Shown: positions 11,038-24,058, counted from the stretch's first letter. The stretch: 64,000 nt of DNA from Tetradesmus obliquus (GCA_030272155.1 CP126200.1:4340001-4404000); one strand, 5' to 3'. Numbers and translations: made by a program. The notes: generated from the sequence alone by a model not told the origin.

Positions 11038-13443
11038 CAGCGGCTGCTGAACCAGCAGCGGCAGCACTAGTCGGCACCAGCAGTAGCATGTGGACTAGGC
11101 TATTAACGCGGCAGCCGCTGTTGCTGCCAGCGCTGCGTGTGTGCTCGCACAGCTGCTGGTGCGGATTGAAAGGTTCGCTGCAGTTGCAAAAGCATGTTGT
11201 GGGTTTTGCATGCAGCGGCGGCAGCAGCAAAGCCAACAAGGTCAGTTGCCGCTGCATTTTGTACAGTGTAGGGTTGGCTTGGATAAGTTTTGAGCAGATG
11301 AGTGTGTGCATGTGTGCAATGCTACGCATCAGACGGTGCTTGGCCTCTTCGGCAAGGTCAGAGTATCTCTTTACCAGCAGTTGCAGGCTGGCGCCAACAG
11401 CAGTGCTACTAGCCGGTGAAGTTACACACGGGTAACCTCGCCCATTTGGGAAGCCAATGCACAGCTGGTTGTGCCAGTTGAATCGCAAAGGGATGAAGCC
11501 TGTGCTGTGCTCCCCCCTGGTAACAAAAAAGGCTGGCGGGTCCATGGATCATTGGACAGCCTCCAGAGGCTGTACCACACTGTGATGCATTCAACTTGGC
11601 TGTAGCCTCGAGCATCTGTCTGCACGTGACAGCCACCACCCAACACACGTACCATATGTCAGTTTGCGCCAGCGATAGATCAATCAGCCTCATGAAAAGC
11701 CTTGAACAGGCGGTGCTTTGAGGTGAGCATCAACCTCGCACCAAGCACGGGCTGCAAGGCCTGCAACTACCATCCGAGCAGGGCATAGTGACAGGCCAAA
11801 GCAGTGTGTATGGATCATTGTTGCAGTGCAGCACCAAGAGCACCAACACATACTGCATTAGCATCTCTGTATGCAAAGCAGTGCTGCCACCCTGAACCCA
11901 ACGATGCATGCGTGCAGCTAGCCAGTCGCTGAACTTTATCCAAACAAGCATCACAGGAGACAGGATGCAGATTGACACACACCCTGCAACACACGCACGA
12001 CTAAGGTGTAACGCAGACGCATGCTTTTGAGGATGCAGCGCCGTTAACCACCCAATATCGTGTGCGTGACATGCTGATATCGGCAGTAAATCAGGCGATG
12101 AGTCAGGTACTGCTGGTGTACTACGCCTGATACACAATGAAAATAGCACAGTCCTCTGCACAGTGTTTTGCAACTCGACACAGTCATTTGCATGCCGCCT
12201 CAACTTGCAGCAGGTTGCAGCAGCAGAGGAACTGCTGACATTAAGCAATACCCTCCGTGCACTGCAGTCAGCTGACGACCGAACAAGTGTTCTACTGCCA
12301 CACGCTGAGGTCACCCGCAAGACAGCAACCAGACATCAACAACAAGCAGCAACCAGGGGAATGCGTCATGCGATGCCGATAGCAACATCACACGCACAGC
12401 CAGCAGCACACAAACCACATCAGCCATCAAATCAGTATCACCCAGTGTCACCCGAACACACTGTCTTAACTGGGGCAGCAGGGCGTGGGCCACGAAGAAA
12501 AGAAAAACAAGAAGTGAGCCACAGGCTTTGCGGCGCCAATGCTGTTTGTTTTGACCCCCACATGTCCAGCCACCATTCCGCAACAGCTGGAAGGCGTGTT
12601 TGTCGGCTAGCATGCATAAGCACTCAAAGTAAAAACTCATTTGAAGTTGCAGCGTGCTCTCTAACGGTTTGATAGATGCCACTGATGCGTGCCTCATGCT
12701 GCTTGGCGCCTGCCGCAGGCCACATGCACGTGCGCCTGATAATGCACCTGAGCGGAAAACAAAGCACACCCAGTTCCACATCATGGCAACATCACCATGC
12801 GTGTGCATCTTCAGTAATGACAACAACATGTTGCGCCAGAGTAACCCCAGGGTACAGGCTGCTCCCACTGTTTGTTTCTGCGCATCCCCTCTTTGAACAT
12901 TCTCAAAGCGAGGCCTCAATCCAGGTGACTAGGCCTCCACATCATTAGAAGTCAGCCAGACCTGACAACGTGGCAGAATGCTCCGCTGCGATCTGTGGAA
13001 AGCCATGAATCGCTGCATGTGCAGCTGCCACACAAGAGATGCAGCACAAAGAAGTGCGAGTTGCTGCAGAGCGTTCAGTGCCATGCATACCCCCAAGGCT
13101 CAAGCACAGTCTGGCGCAAACACTGCTGAGCATTGTGCCAGACCTGTCTTGCAGTTGCAGGATGCAATACTTCAGCAAACAGTACACCCCAAAGCAACCG
13201 GTGCTTGCAGCACAGCAGCATGCAGTCTGTAGCAGGAAGGATCCTGGGACAGTGTGATCCCAGAGTGCCGCGGAAGTAGCAGGAATGCTTTCCAGTACTT
13301 TCCAGACTTACTAGTAAGCTGCATGTGATGAAGCTGCCAAACAACAGGACTCTTGTCCAGTCACGCATTTGAAAGGGTTCCAAAGGCCGGTCACCATGGT
13401 AATATCGATGGTAAGGGGCCCGTCATCATGCTGTAAAACAAAC
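11038..13443. other. Convergent intergenic region
   Basis: The interval lies between two convergent stops (TFIIIC subunit + and GAF protein -). I see no exon pair or domain in it. A TGTAA at 12007-12011 could end the TFIIIC subunit transcript, which implies a long 3' UTR. Confidence 0.4.
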
Positions 13444-16400
13444 TCAGACACGGGCGGCGACTTGCCGTAAAACCAGTTGAAGCACGCACACTGCAACGGC
13501 TCGCACCTGGACGACATGTTGTAGCAGCAGGTGGCGGCTTGCACCTACACAGACATTCCGTACCGTGTGTCTGCATGTTCTCCGCACCTCACGTCCACAT
13601 ATCCACCTGAACCTGCTCTCTACGACTCTGGATTTCCCCTCCTCTGGTCTTGGCCTCACTGCATTAGGCCTGCAAGTCATCATGCAGGTTCCACGCCATC
13701 AGGCCTGCTTTTCATGGAGCAGGCGACAAATGACCAGCAGCAACACCCCACGCACAACAAGCTGACGCGGCGCCACACGCATGCCCTTGCCTCCTCGAAC
13801 TTCAAAGTACGCATGTAGAAGCCACAACTGGATAAGCAAGCTCGGACGCATACCTGGAAAGGCGCAGCGACAACCGCTGTGCCACTGCAGCTGCCACCCG
13901 CAGCTGCCGCCGCTTACAGATCCAGGCCTCTCCCCAATCAATCCACGCTTCTCCCCAATCAAGCTGAGTGATTTGCGCACATCCACGGCAGCTGCTGCAA
14001 GTAACCTGCCTCCACACCAGGCTCACGCCCACACAATGCTGCTGTACTGGCGATCTTCACCTAGGCTGCAGCCAGGCAAGAGAAGATGTGGCCAGAAGCA
14101 ACACACCGCCTGAGTACGCCAGCCAAAATGGCAAACAGCTCATGGCATCCGCTACCCCAACTGATCACGTGTGCCGACCAACACAACTCAACCCATGACG
14201 ACAGAAGGAGGAAATTGTACCCCAGAACCAGCAGCGACAACGATCGCGCCATGCAGGCTTTAACCGCAAACAGCAACATGCGAGGCAGTGACCCAGATAC
14301 ATTCAAACCTGCAGCACAACTCATCCGCTCCTGCGCACCCACAATAAACCCCACACCACATGCCGACGCACCCCACCTGCACGTTCATGAGGTGCACACA
14401 CAGCCTTTTACCCAGATCCTCACCACCTAGATGCAGCGGATCCCATCAGATCCTGCACAAGTTCTACCGAGGCCTGCACAGAAGTCACCAAATCATGTGC
14501 AGCATTCACCGTATCCTACGCAGGAATGCCATGCGCATGACATACTCAGTCACAGCCACAACAAGAACAGGCCCCAGCCACCCCACCAGCAGCTGCCCAG
14601 CCACCACAGACACTGGAGCAGCACCTTGCTGTTCACTTGTCATCACCCACAAGCTGCTAAACAATGCAGCGGCTGCAGTAGCTTGCACAGCAGCATGCAG
14701 TGCCAGCGGCAGCTGCCCTGCTAGACCTTGCATGAGCAAAATCCCGCACCCAGCAACCTCAACTTGCGACCACGGCAGCAGCTGCTGCAGCCGGCACTGC
14801 AAAAACAGCAACACTCTGCGTGCTGTTCCACCTGCAACATCACTAGCAGCAGCAGAAGTTCTGCAGGCGGCTGCAGGGCGGCAAAACACCTGTGCAGGTA
14901 GCTTGTGCGCTTCGACACAGAACAGCAGCACCCTCAGCAGCCGCACAGCTGCAATGCAAGGCCCTCGCAGACGCAGGTGCCTTGGCAGCGGCAGCGCCAG
15001 CAGCTGCTGCAGCAGCGCCCACAGCACCACAGCACCAACCAGCAACAGCGACAGGGCAACGACTGGGCTGCCAACTGCATTGCTGACGCTGCTCAGCCTG
15101 CCCCCTACTGCTGACAGCAGCGAGAGCACAAGGAACAGCACGTCTAGCCACTGCTGCCACTGCCGGCAAGCAGACATACGATAAGCATACTCCAGCTGTG
15201 GCTGCCTAAATTGCAGCAGCGGCCAAAGTGCACTGCCGGACTCAAGCTCTGCCTGCTGCTGTGACTGATCTTGAAGAGACTGCTGCTGCTGCTGCTGCTG
15301 CTGCTGTCGCTGCTGCTGCTGCATGGCTTGATCAGCCGGCTGCGCCTGCTGCTGCTGTTGTTGCTGCAGCTGCTGCTGCAGCAGCGGGTTGCGCGAGCGC
15401 AGCTGCCGCTGTCGCTGCCACCTGGGAGGTTGTGCTGACCAAGAGCTGTCCGGCACAGCACCATCAGCAACAGCAGCACCTTGATGTTGTGGCTGCTGCT
15501 GCTGTGTTGCAGCTGCACCTGCAGCTACTGCAGAGGAGCCGGCGCCGCCGCTGCTGCTGCTGCCTGCGCCCTGCGCGGGCTGTCCAGCGGCTGCTGGCTG
15601 CCTGCTGCTGCCTGCCTCTGGCAGCAGGTGTGCCTGCTGCTGCTGCTGCTGTGCTGCTGAATCACGCAGCTGCAGGGCCACTCTCGCTGGCAGCACCTGC
15701 TTCAACAAGCCCTCCAGCGCCTGGAAAGCATCCAAGTTCAAGCAGAGTGGCAGCAGCAGCAGCAGCAGTAGTTAAAAAGGAACTGGAGCACGAGGATGCA
15801 AGCATGGCCAGACGCCATGAATGTCATGTGGCAGCATGACACCACTTGCTGTCGGCCTTGCGCTGTGTGACTGATACCAACTGTATGTAGCCTACGCTTG
15901 TGCAGTTGTTACTAACACATAAATGTTTCAGCCGCACCGTCCGCGGCACTCACTGGCAGGTTTGATGTCAGCAAGGTGAGGTAGGGCGCACACATAGCCG
16001 CCACCACTTGCAGGAAATCCTCTCGCCTGCAGGAATCAAACACAGCGAAAAGACAAAACAGGTCTGCTCATATGATGTCTGACTAAATGGTTCATGTATG
16101 TGCATGTATGTGCTGGTTCAACCGCATGGAGAGGTTTGTCCAGTTGTATGACACCATCCGTCAAGTGCAAGTAGGCAAAACATGCTGCTCTGCGGCTGGA
16201 GAGGGCAGCAACAGGTGGCGTGCTGGGCCGCAAGGTTCCTGCAAGCAGCCTGGCAAAATTCGGTTGCAGGACAAGCTCAACCTTCCTCCTGCTGCACTAT
16301 CATGCTGTAACCTGCCGCTGGCACTACTGCTGAGTGTCCTGCAAGCGAGGTGTGCATTCATAGGGTGCAACAGCAGGTATCGTCTCTGCGCGTTGTGCAC

Positions 16401-18024
16401 TGCGGACAATGCGGCTGCTGCTAGTGCAACAGCAGGTTGCTAGCTGCTGCTTACCCTGCAAAAGCATGCGGCTCAGCAGAAGCAACACACAGCGCGGCCT
16501 GTGCGGTTTGCGAGACGATCAGAGGCGCGGCAAAGAAGGATTGCGCGTTGTGCATGTGCCACAGATACTGCAAATCGTCCATACCTAGGTCCCTGCACAA
16601 ACAGTGCAGAATGAGAAACAGGACAGCAAGCCATGAAAGCATCAGTGTGCATGAGCACTGCAGCAGGATGGGCCTCAGGTGCTGCTGGTATTGCTGCTGC
16701 ATGCCTGAAGCTCTGTGATGCACAAACAGCACACATCACACAGCAGAAGCATTGTAGCAATGTGCACAAAACCTGCACAGCACAGCACAGCACAGCACAG
16801 CACAGCACAGCACAGCACAGCATAGCACAGCACAGCACAGCACAGCATGCAGGAACGGTGTCACCATCTGCAACATGCTGCAGCACTGTTGTTGCTGCAA
16901 GGCGCCAAAGGCTGAGCACTCCCCTGCCAAAGCATATGCTGCAATTAGGCTTCTGCTGCTAAGAATGTCAGATGCTTCCTGCAAGCAGCAACTTCACAAT
17001 ACACGCAGCTAGCCAATACATGAAGTGAGCCTCAAACAGTGCTTACCCTGTGTTGATGTCTCGCACGTGTACTGGCTGCTTTGTGAGGATGGCAACACCT
17101 GCTGCTGCGCTAGAAGGGGACACAGCGCCCAACTGCTCATTTGCTCGTTGGCGTGTGAGCAGCGCAGCATAGCGCAGACCCTGCTTGTCCTGGGACAGCA
17201 CTGCTAGCCTGCAGGAACATACATACACATCCACGTATCACAGCAACGAAATGCATGGCTGTCTTGGGTGTAATAGATGGCACATGTGGCAGCAGCAGCA
17301 TGCATGCTTCAACGCCCAGTAGACACAGTGAGCTGCTGCTTTGCCCAACACGATTGACGGTGTGCTACTCTGCTGAACTGCTGCCGTTGATGTGCATGAA
17401 CCACAAGTAACAAACTGAACGCGCATTGTATCACACCAAAGCAGCCCTGGTGCTGACGCGTCTTACCCAACAAATGCCACTGCTTGCAAATTGCCGCTGC
17501 AGGCCTTGGCGGCCTCTGAAAGTGCCATAGCCGGCCCTTGTGCACGACACATGGCAGCGGCCAACTCTTTGATCTGCAATGGCAAGTATCACATCCATCA
17601 GCAGTGTCAGAAGCTGCTGCTGTAACCCTGGCGTGACTGGACGTGATGACTGTTGGAAGCAGAGCTGCAAATGTGCCACCACACTGTGACAGTGACACAG
17701 CCATGCACAAGCACAGAGGAGGTGCAAATCTCACAACAGCTGCTGTGTACAACTTACCAGCAGAGTATCTGCTTCTTGCATGTCGTGCAGGGGTGTTGTC
17801 AGATGAAACTCCTCTGCCACCTGTCAAGATGCTGCACCAAACCATCCAGCTGTGGCAGTGCTTGTGTTCTGTAATTCTGCTGTGTCTGCACTCAAAGTTA
17901 CTCTGGAACGTTTAGCATTCAAACGGTGCTTAAGATTGACTGTGACAGCAGAGAGACAGTACACCGGGAGGAGATCAATAAGCTTTGCGTCCTGTTGTGC
18001 TGTGCCAGTTGTTGTGCAGCACAT
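13444..18024 (-). CDS. GAF-domain multi-pass membrane protein
   Basis: Ten exons, in transcript order 17965-18024, 17758-17820, 17467-17573, 17047-17208, 16455-16592, 15954-16026, 14520-15720, 14107-14308, 13811-13853 and 13444-13506; phases close to 703 residues. Residues ~45-200 look like a GAF domain: LAAAMCRAQGPAMALSEAAK, then LAVLSQDKQGLRYAALLT, GVAILTKQPVHVRDI, SFFAAPLIVSQTAQAALCVA and a closing helix REDFLQVVAAMCAPYLTLL. GAF domains bind small ligands or chromophores, or mediate dimers. A Gln/Ala/Ser linker follows, then about seven hydrophobic segments from ~390 to the C-terminus. I see no kinase, cyclase or phosphodiesterase domain. The first exon is the least certain part; it was chosen because its ATG and GTGTAC donor fit exon 2 in phase. 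A sensory role in a membrane is inference. It shares a promoter region with the divergent serine decarboxylase gene. Confidence 0.68.
16776..16845 (+). repeat. (CACAG)14 pentanucleotide microsatellite
   Basis: Fourteen units with one variant (CATAG at unit 10), inside the intron between the fourth and fifth exons of the GAF-domain gene. Confidence 0.95.
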
Positions 18025-18271
18025 GTGAAGGGGCTGCTGGTGTTCCAGTCGCAGCAGTACTTGTATACATGCGGGGGCATCAGTAGTGGTCGTTGGCGGC
18101 CTGGCAACAGATAGCGAGCAGATGTGTCGGGGTTCCGAAGGACGCTAGGTTTGACAGCAAAAGTAACTACCCCTCTCTTCACTCTTAGGAAACACCAAGC
18201 ATCGTCTAATCTGTGCTGTTTAAGAACGTTTAGCTTGATCCACTGAGCAACGCCTGACAAGCAGGCACACG
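18025..18271. promoter_or_regulatory. Bidirectional promoter region, GAF gene / serine decarboxylase
   Basis: Only 247 bp separate the proposed ATG codons of two divergent genes, so both 5' UTRs and core promoters must lie here unless the GAF gene starts further upstream. The segment is depleted of CAG repeats compared with its surroundings. No TATA box is obvious. Confidence 0.45.
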
Positions 18272-21200
18272 ATGACTACTCCAGTGCAGCTCGTGTCTTC
18301 TATCCAGCTTCCTGCTCCCGTTGCGGAGAGTGCAACAACACATGCAGCGCAAATGAAGCAAGATAAGGTGTTGCGCAGCCAGCGCATCAAGGACAACAGC
18401 AACGCTGTGGCCATCGCCCCATACCAGGCCCTCGGTGTATGCGGGCCTATCATCACGCACCACCGTGCTGCCGCGCTGGATGTGCTGGAACCATGCCCCA
18501 ACATGTCTGAGGAAGTAAGCAACGTAGCTCGTCTGGCGGCCCGGTGCACTTGCTGACCCTCTGCGCTGTCAGTGCTGACCGCAGCAAACTCACCTACGCT
18601 TGCAGGACCGCCTCTCGGCCATCCACGAGGTGCTGCAGAAGTACCAGAAGAAGCTGGCAGAGCGCACCAACCACCACATGGGGTAGGTCGCCTTTAATTG
18701 AGCAGCAGCAGCAGCAGCAACAGTTGAGCTACGCCAGCTACCAGCAGCTGAACATGACTGTACCAGGGCACGCCTGAGCTAGGCTGCATGCATGGTCTGC
18801 AGGTACCCTTACAACCTGGACTTTGACTTTGGTGCTCTGGAGGGCCTGAACAAGTTCAGCATCAACAACTTGGGCGACCCATTCATTGAGAGCAACTATG
18901 GCGTGCACTCGCGCGAGTTCGAGGTGCGCTGGGCGTTGGCAGCAGCAACAGCAGCAGCAATGGAAGCAGCTGCAGCTGTTCGTACCTCATGTGGGGGCGT
19001 GGTTAGCAGCAAGCTCCAGAGGGTGTGGTGGGTGTGGTGATGTGAGCCGCTCAGCTTTCCTTTCCGCTCGGGCAACACAGCAGCAGCACATCAGCGAAGG
19101 AGCCAGCATGTGTGCTGCATCATCAGTGTGTTTGCTCTGCATGCGCATTTTCCAGAGTCATCTGCACAGTTGTCTTTCCATATGTAAACAGAGTTCCTGC
19201 CAACCTGCAAGGCACCACAGCGCAAAGAGCGTGGTGCTCATCCCAAACAGCAATTATTATGTCTCAAAACACCAACCGCTGACACACACGGCGTCGCACA
19301 CCGTGATCTTACGCAGGTGGGCGTGCTCAACTGGTTTGCGCGGCTGTGGGAGATTGAGCAGGAGGAGTACTGGGGCTACATCACCAACTGCGGCACAGAG
19401 GGCAACCTGCACGGCATCCTGGTCGGCCGCGAAAACCACCCTGATGGCATCCTGTACGCCAGCCGGGAGACTCACTACAGCGTGTTCAAGGCGGCACGCA
19501 TGTACCGCATGGACGCAGAGAAGGTGCGTGCAGCAGCTGCTGTGCTATGTGATGTGCACGAGCGCTGCTCTGTGCAGCTTGGGGCGTGGCGTAGGCTGAT
19601 GTACATGTACTGCAGGGACGCAGCGAAGGTGCGTGCAGCTGCTTCGCTTTGTCAAGCGAGTGGTGTCGCATGGACTGGAGTGCATGCACTGCATGCCAGC
19701 AGAGCACAGGTGGCAAGAGTATATGTGTTACTCTGCTGCTGCTGCTGAGAGCCAGGGGTATCTGCTCAGTGCTGGGGTGTGTGGATTAGTCAGCAACTGG
19801 CGGGTGGGCTGTGTCATGCGCTGACACAAGCAGCAGCAGCAGCAAGAGCACCTGGAGCACCTGGAGCAGTGTGCAGTGTGCTTCCTCAGCAGTTGCCTTA
19901 CAGCATGCCTTGTCGTCCATTTATATATCTATGTGTCCTACCTTCCAGGCGGATACGCTGCGGCATCACCCACTGGCATCAGCCACCCAACAGCGTTTAC
20001 TACACTACATGTGCTCGGCACTCGTTTGTCTGACAGCACGGCACTCGTTTGTCTGACATCATGTCGCTTGTCGTGCCAAATCACCTTCGCCGTAGGTGAA
20101 CACGCTGGAGAGCGGCGACATTACCCAGCGGCAGCAGCAACAGCATCTACTACACTACGCGTGCTCGGCATCTGTTTGGCTGACAGCATTCTGCTTGTCA
20201 TGTGCCTAATTCCCCGCTGCCTTAGGTGGACACGCTGGAGAGTGGCGAGATTGATTATGAGGACCTCAAGGCCCGCCTGGCCGCCAACAGCGCGCGTCCC
20301 GCCATCATTAACGTGAACATCGGCACCACAGTGAAGGGCGCTGTTGATGACCTGGACCGCGTGCTGGACATCCTCACAGAGACAGGCTACACCGAGGACA
20401 GGTGGGCAAACCTGGATTACTAAGGGGGTGCTGGCATGCATTTGTATGTTGCGCATCATGACTCGATGGATGAACAGGCGACACCGAGGGCGGTTGTGCT
20501 TGCGTGCACATGCGTGTATGGGACACACCTTGCATGCCAGCTTGCCAGCAGCTGGTGGTGTTTGGTGCAGCAGAGTTTGGCATGCAAGGCTGCTGGGCTT
20601 GCGCAGGACGCACAAGCGCGCTCGCCACCAGCACTCCATCTTCATCTGTTGTTGCCGTGGCATGTGTTGCAACTGACGCCGCACCGTGCTGCTGCAGGTT
20701 CTACATCCACTGCGACGGCGCGCTGTTTGGCATGATGATGCCCTTCATCAAAGAAGCCCCCATGGTCTCATTCAAGAAGCCTATCGGCAGCGTGAGCGTC
20801 TCCGGCCACAAGTTTGTGGGCGCGCCGGTGCCGTGTGGTGTCACCATCACGCGCATGCGCTACGTGATGGCGCTCAGCAGCGACGTGGAGTACCTCAACA
20901 GCAGGGATGCGACGATCATGGGCAGCCGCAACGGCCACGCGCCGATCTACCTGTGGTACACGCTTACGCTGAAAGGATACGAGGGCATCAGGCAGGACGT
21001 GGAGCGCTGCATGCGCAACGCACATATCCTCAAGGTGGGTCTGCGCTGGTGGTGCTTGCTTGATGTTTGCTGTAACAGGGAGTTTGCGGAGTTCTTAGCA
21101 TGCATAGCAGATGGAAGCGTCCGCCCTGTGTTGCGGGGGTCATGCTGTATCATGGTGGCGCGGGAGCCGTGTCGTATGACGCTTCATGCGGTAGTTGTGA

Positions 21201-21693
21201 TGGGGAGCTGTGATGTGAGGAGTCAGGCAGCTGATGCCGTGAGCAGAATTTGTGCCACATCTACACGTTGCAGATGCGGCTCTGCTGCTAAACTGTGTGC
21301 TTGACTACTGCTGACACCCGATTCCGTCAGCCTCGTCTCTTCTACTCACGCATCTGCCTCTCGCCTGCTGTCACTGCTGCTTTCTTTGCTGTTCCCGCCC
21401 ACCATCAGGTGATGCTGGAGCAGTGCGGCATCAAGACCATGCTCAACGACCTGTCCAACACGGTTGTTTTCGAGCGGCCGCGTGAGGAGGCATTCGTGCG
21501 CAAGTGGCAGCTGGCCTGCGAGGGTGACATTGCACACGTGGTGGTGATGCCCAACATCACAATCGACAAGCTCGAGGAGTTTGTGCAGGACTATGTAAAC
21601 AGCCGCGCTCGCGTGAGCATCGCGGCAGCCAAGCGCATCGCGAGCGAGGCGCGCGCGGCAGAAGCCAGCGAGGGCAGCGATGCGGAGTGCTGA
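18272..21693 (+). CDS. SDC1: Serine decarboxylase (PLP-dependent, group II)
   Basis: Seven exons: 18272-18514, 18606-18682, 18803-18923, 19317-19523, 20226-20401, 20698-21034 and 21409-21693; phases close to 481 residues, the usual length of plant serine decarboxylase. The enzyme converts L-serine to ethanolamine and CO2, supplying choline and phosphatidylethanolamine synthesis in the cytosol. Evidence includes [37 protein letters not shown], the [10 protein letters not shown] motif that contacts the cofactor, HCDGALFG with the aspartate that pairs with the pyridine nitrogen, and SVSGHKF, whose lysine (about residue 313) should form the Schiff base. [18 protein letters not shown] follows as in the family. 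Histidine-decarboxylase-like is the alternative label, but in green plants this clade is serine decarboxylase. Intron 4 carries copies of both flanking exon edges. A TGTAA at 22728-22732 may be the poly(A) signal. Confidence 0.93.
19598..19645 (+). repeat. Echo of exon 4 donor edge in SDC intron 4
   Basis: Bases 19598-19645 repeat, with substitutions, the end of exon 4 and its donor (19500-19545): ATGTAC..GGACGCAG.GAAGGTGCGTGCAG. Codons for the end of exon 4 and a usable GTGCGT are retained about 100 bp inside the intron. Confidence 0.8.
20088..20121 (+). repeat. Echo of exon 5 acceptor edge in SDC intron 4
   Basis: The first 26 bases of exon 5 (20226-20251) recur at 20096-20121 with four changes, after a good acceptor (CGCCGTAG). 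The sequence upstream of both acceptors is also alike (20000-20095 against 20145-20225), so about 130 bp was duplicated in tandem. Confidence 0.85.
21075..21127 (+). repeat. Coding-like fossil shared with the TFIIIC gene intron
   Basis: Second member of the pair described at 10721-10776, here in the last intron of serine decarboxylase, same orientation relative to the host gene. The open frame continues some way beyond the shared part. Confidence 0.65.
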
Positions 21694-24058
21694 ATGCTGC
21701 TGCAATGGCAGTGGTAGTAGCAGGGGCGTCTTGAGGAGCAATGGTCTTGATTTCTGGAAGGAGCTGTGCATGATGCGTGGTCTGCGCATTCGTGGGAGTG
21801 TGCATGTGCGCGGGATACGCGCTGTGATTGTGTGCTGTACGTTGTCTTGTGTCCGGCATTGGAAACAGAGCTGGAGCGTGTTGTGTGTTGCGCTGATGTT
21901 GTTTGCATGGCCGTGCCTGCTCAGCTAATTTGCCCTAGGGGGCTGCCTAGTGTGTCCTGCACAATGAGGGGCGGTGCCCTGAGACTTTTAGTCAAAGACT
22001 TTTAGCCGACTTTTAGCACTTTTACCACACGTCCGGAGGGTAGCGCAATAGCGCAATATATGCTGTTATGCCATGATTTTTTGTGTGGCGTAAGAAGCGC
22101 AGCAAGTGGCAGTTGCGTGGCTGCATCTGTTTATGGTGTGCATGATGTGTTCACGTTGCTTGTGTGCAAGTAACAGTAACATTTACTTTCTTTTGCCGCC
22201 TGCATGCAGGCAGCAGTCATAGCGTGGTGCTGGCGCCTGTGCACCAGCATAGCTATATCTGTGTGACCTGTCAATGCAGTGCATGGTGTGTGCATGGCCA
22301 ATAGCTTGAGCCGCTGCTGAGGGGCGCCGTTGCAGCGCATGCGGTAGCATGGTGTTCCTGTTCCGCGCCTTGACTGTGCATTTTTCTCTACTTCATGTGG
22401 GCTGTCAGAGTCCTCAGGTGTGCTGCCAGGTGATGACAGTGTTGCACCGCAACGGCTGGCTACACAACACAGCCAGGTGTACGTGCAGAAAGCATTTGTG
22501 GGCCATGGGTAGGTGTGGCTCCAATCGATGTGCACATGGCGTGGTTGCGTTGACTTGAAGCTAGCAGCGCCACCAATCTAGGGCTGCACCTGCAAGAGGC
22601 AATGGTCCTTAGTATACTAACAGTAGGTCTGGGCGAGGTGGGTAGGTAGCTGCTGCGCTGCAATGGCGCGTGTTGCTTGTGTGACTGCAAGAGGGAGATA
22701 GAGTGGCTGAAACCTGCCACTTCGTTGTGTAAGGCTGACACATGAAAAACGGGCTGCTCGGTGCATGTGAGGGTGCTATGCTTTGGCTGACTTGCGTGTG
22801 GTGCAGTTCTTAGGGCGCACTGAATGCCCTGCTGTACCTTTCTTGACTTGTTCTGCAACAACAAATATAGTGTGCACGCTGCTGTGCCTCAGCACACTTA
22901 GCGTGCTCTCCTGGATATGTGTGTATAAACAAGTGTAACGTTATGACCGTTTGAATGTCGTCTCTCACGTGCTTGCCTGCCACATGGACGTATTATATAT
23001 GAGGCGTAGCATAGCGGCCTGCCAGCTTGACATCATGCAATTGTTGCAACTGTGTTCAGGTCATGTGTTATATCAAGCCATGGTGGGACGGTCCCACCTA
23101 CCTCTGTGCAGTGTTAGTTCTGCACATTTCTTTGCTGATGCGCGGCATATTCATATGAAATGGGCAACACAAACACATGATGTGTTAATGAGGTCATTAA
23201 ATCGCATGCCTGGTTGCCCATGAGCAGCTGATGATCATGTGTGATGATCACACTCAAGGGTTTGCTAATGCTGTCCAGGTGCGACAGACGGTCCACGCCG
23301 TGGACTTCACGGTGCAAAATGACTCCATCGCTGCTAAACATATAACATAGTTAGCATAGGCAACGCTATAACCACGTCCTGAGGGGATTATGCAAACGTA
23401 CTGCAATCAATGCCACCAGTGAATATCAGGGTTGTGCCATGGTCTGTCTCGCGTGTAAAAAACTAGATCTGACACAGTTTTTATTGTGTGATAGTTGAAC
23501 ACGGGCAGTGTGCTCAATCGTGGTAGCATAACCGTGTGCGTAATAATCAGGTCGGGCGTCGGTGGTTATACCGTAGTGCCAGGAGGGGCTCGTGCATACA
23601 ATAACCTTGCTAGTCAAGACGTGGATTCACGCCAGAGATAGATGATCAGTCGTCTGCCCATGGGTGCGGGCTTCCAGCGTTGTGCTAATGCTCGGTGAAA
23701 CAACAATAGTGAGAGACAGCACGTATATGCAAGCGTTTAGCGTCACCCGACTGCAGAAACGCGTTGTTACGTGAGCAGGTCTGGATAACACGCAAAACTA
23801 CACCAAGGGTGAAGCTTGCACGTGGGACCCACGGGCGCCATAAGGTGCCAGTCCGTCAAAGCCCTGTTAGCTGTGTGCCTGATTTGAGCGTCGGAGCGAC
23901 CTCTGGTACTCACAAACTAGCGCTTATTGTTCATTTGAACGTCACATTTGTTTATCTGCGCCATCAGGTAGGGCTCCGGAAACATCCCGCGAGCTGAGCG
24001 ACCAATCTTGTCACGACAGACCTCAAAACCTGGTACCTCAAAGCAACTCTTTTCAACA
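21694..24058. other. Gap between SDC and first SBP gene
   Basis: From about 22860 the composition becomes poorer in CAG and GC. The minus strand holds protein-like segments: an ATG-started 75-codon frame at 23114-23341 (MFSSDGVILHREVHGVDRLS at its start) and 23426-23617 (KVIVCTSPSWHYGITTDARP). I could not join them into a gene or recognise a family. They could be exons of a divergent gene or remains of one. Confidence 0.3.

Noticed and set aside
16451-16732. Uninterrupted 93-codon minus-strand ORF as a separate gene
   Set aside because: Its core is exon 5 of the GAF-domain gene; the ends are intron.
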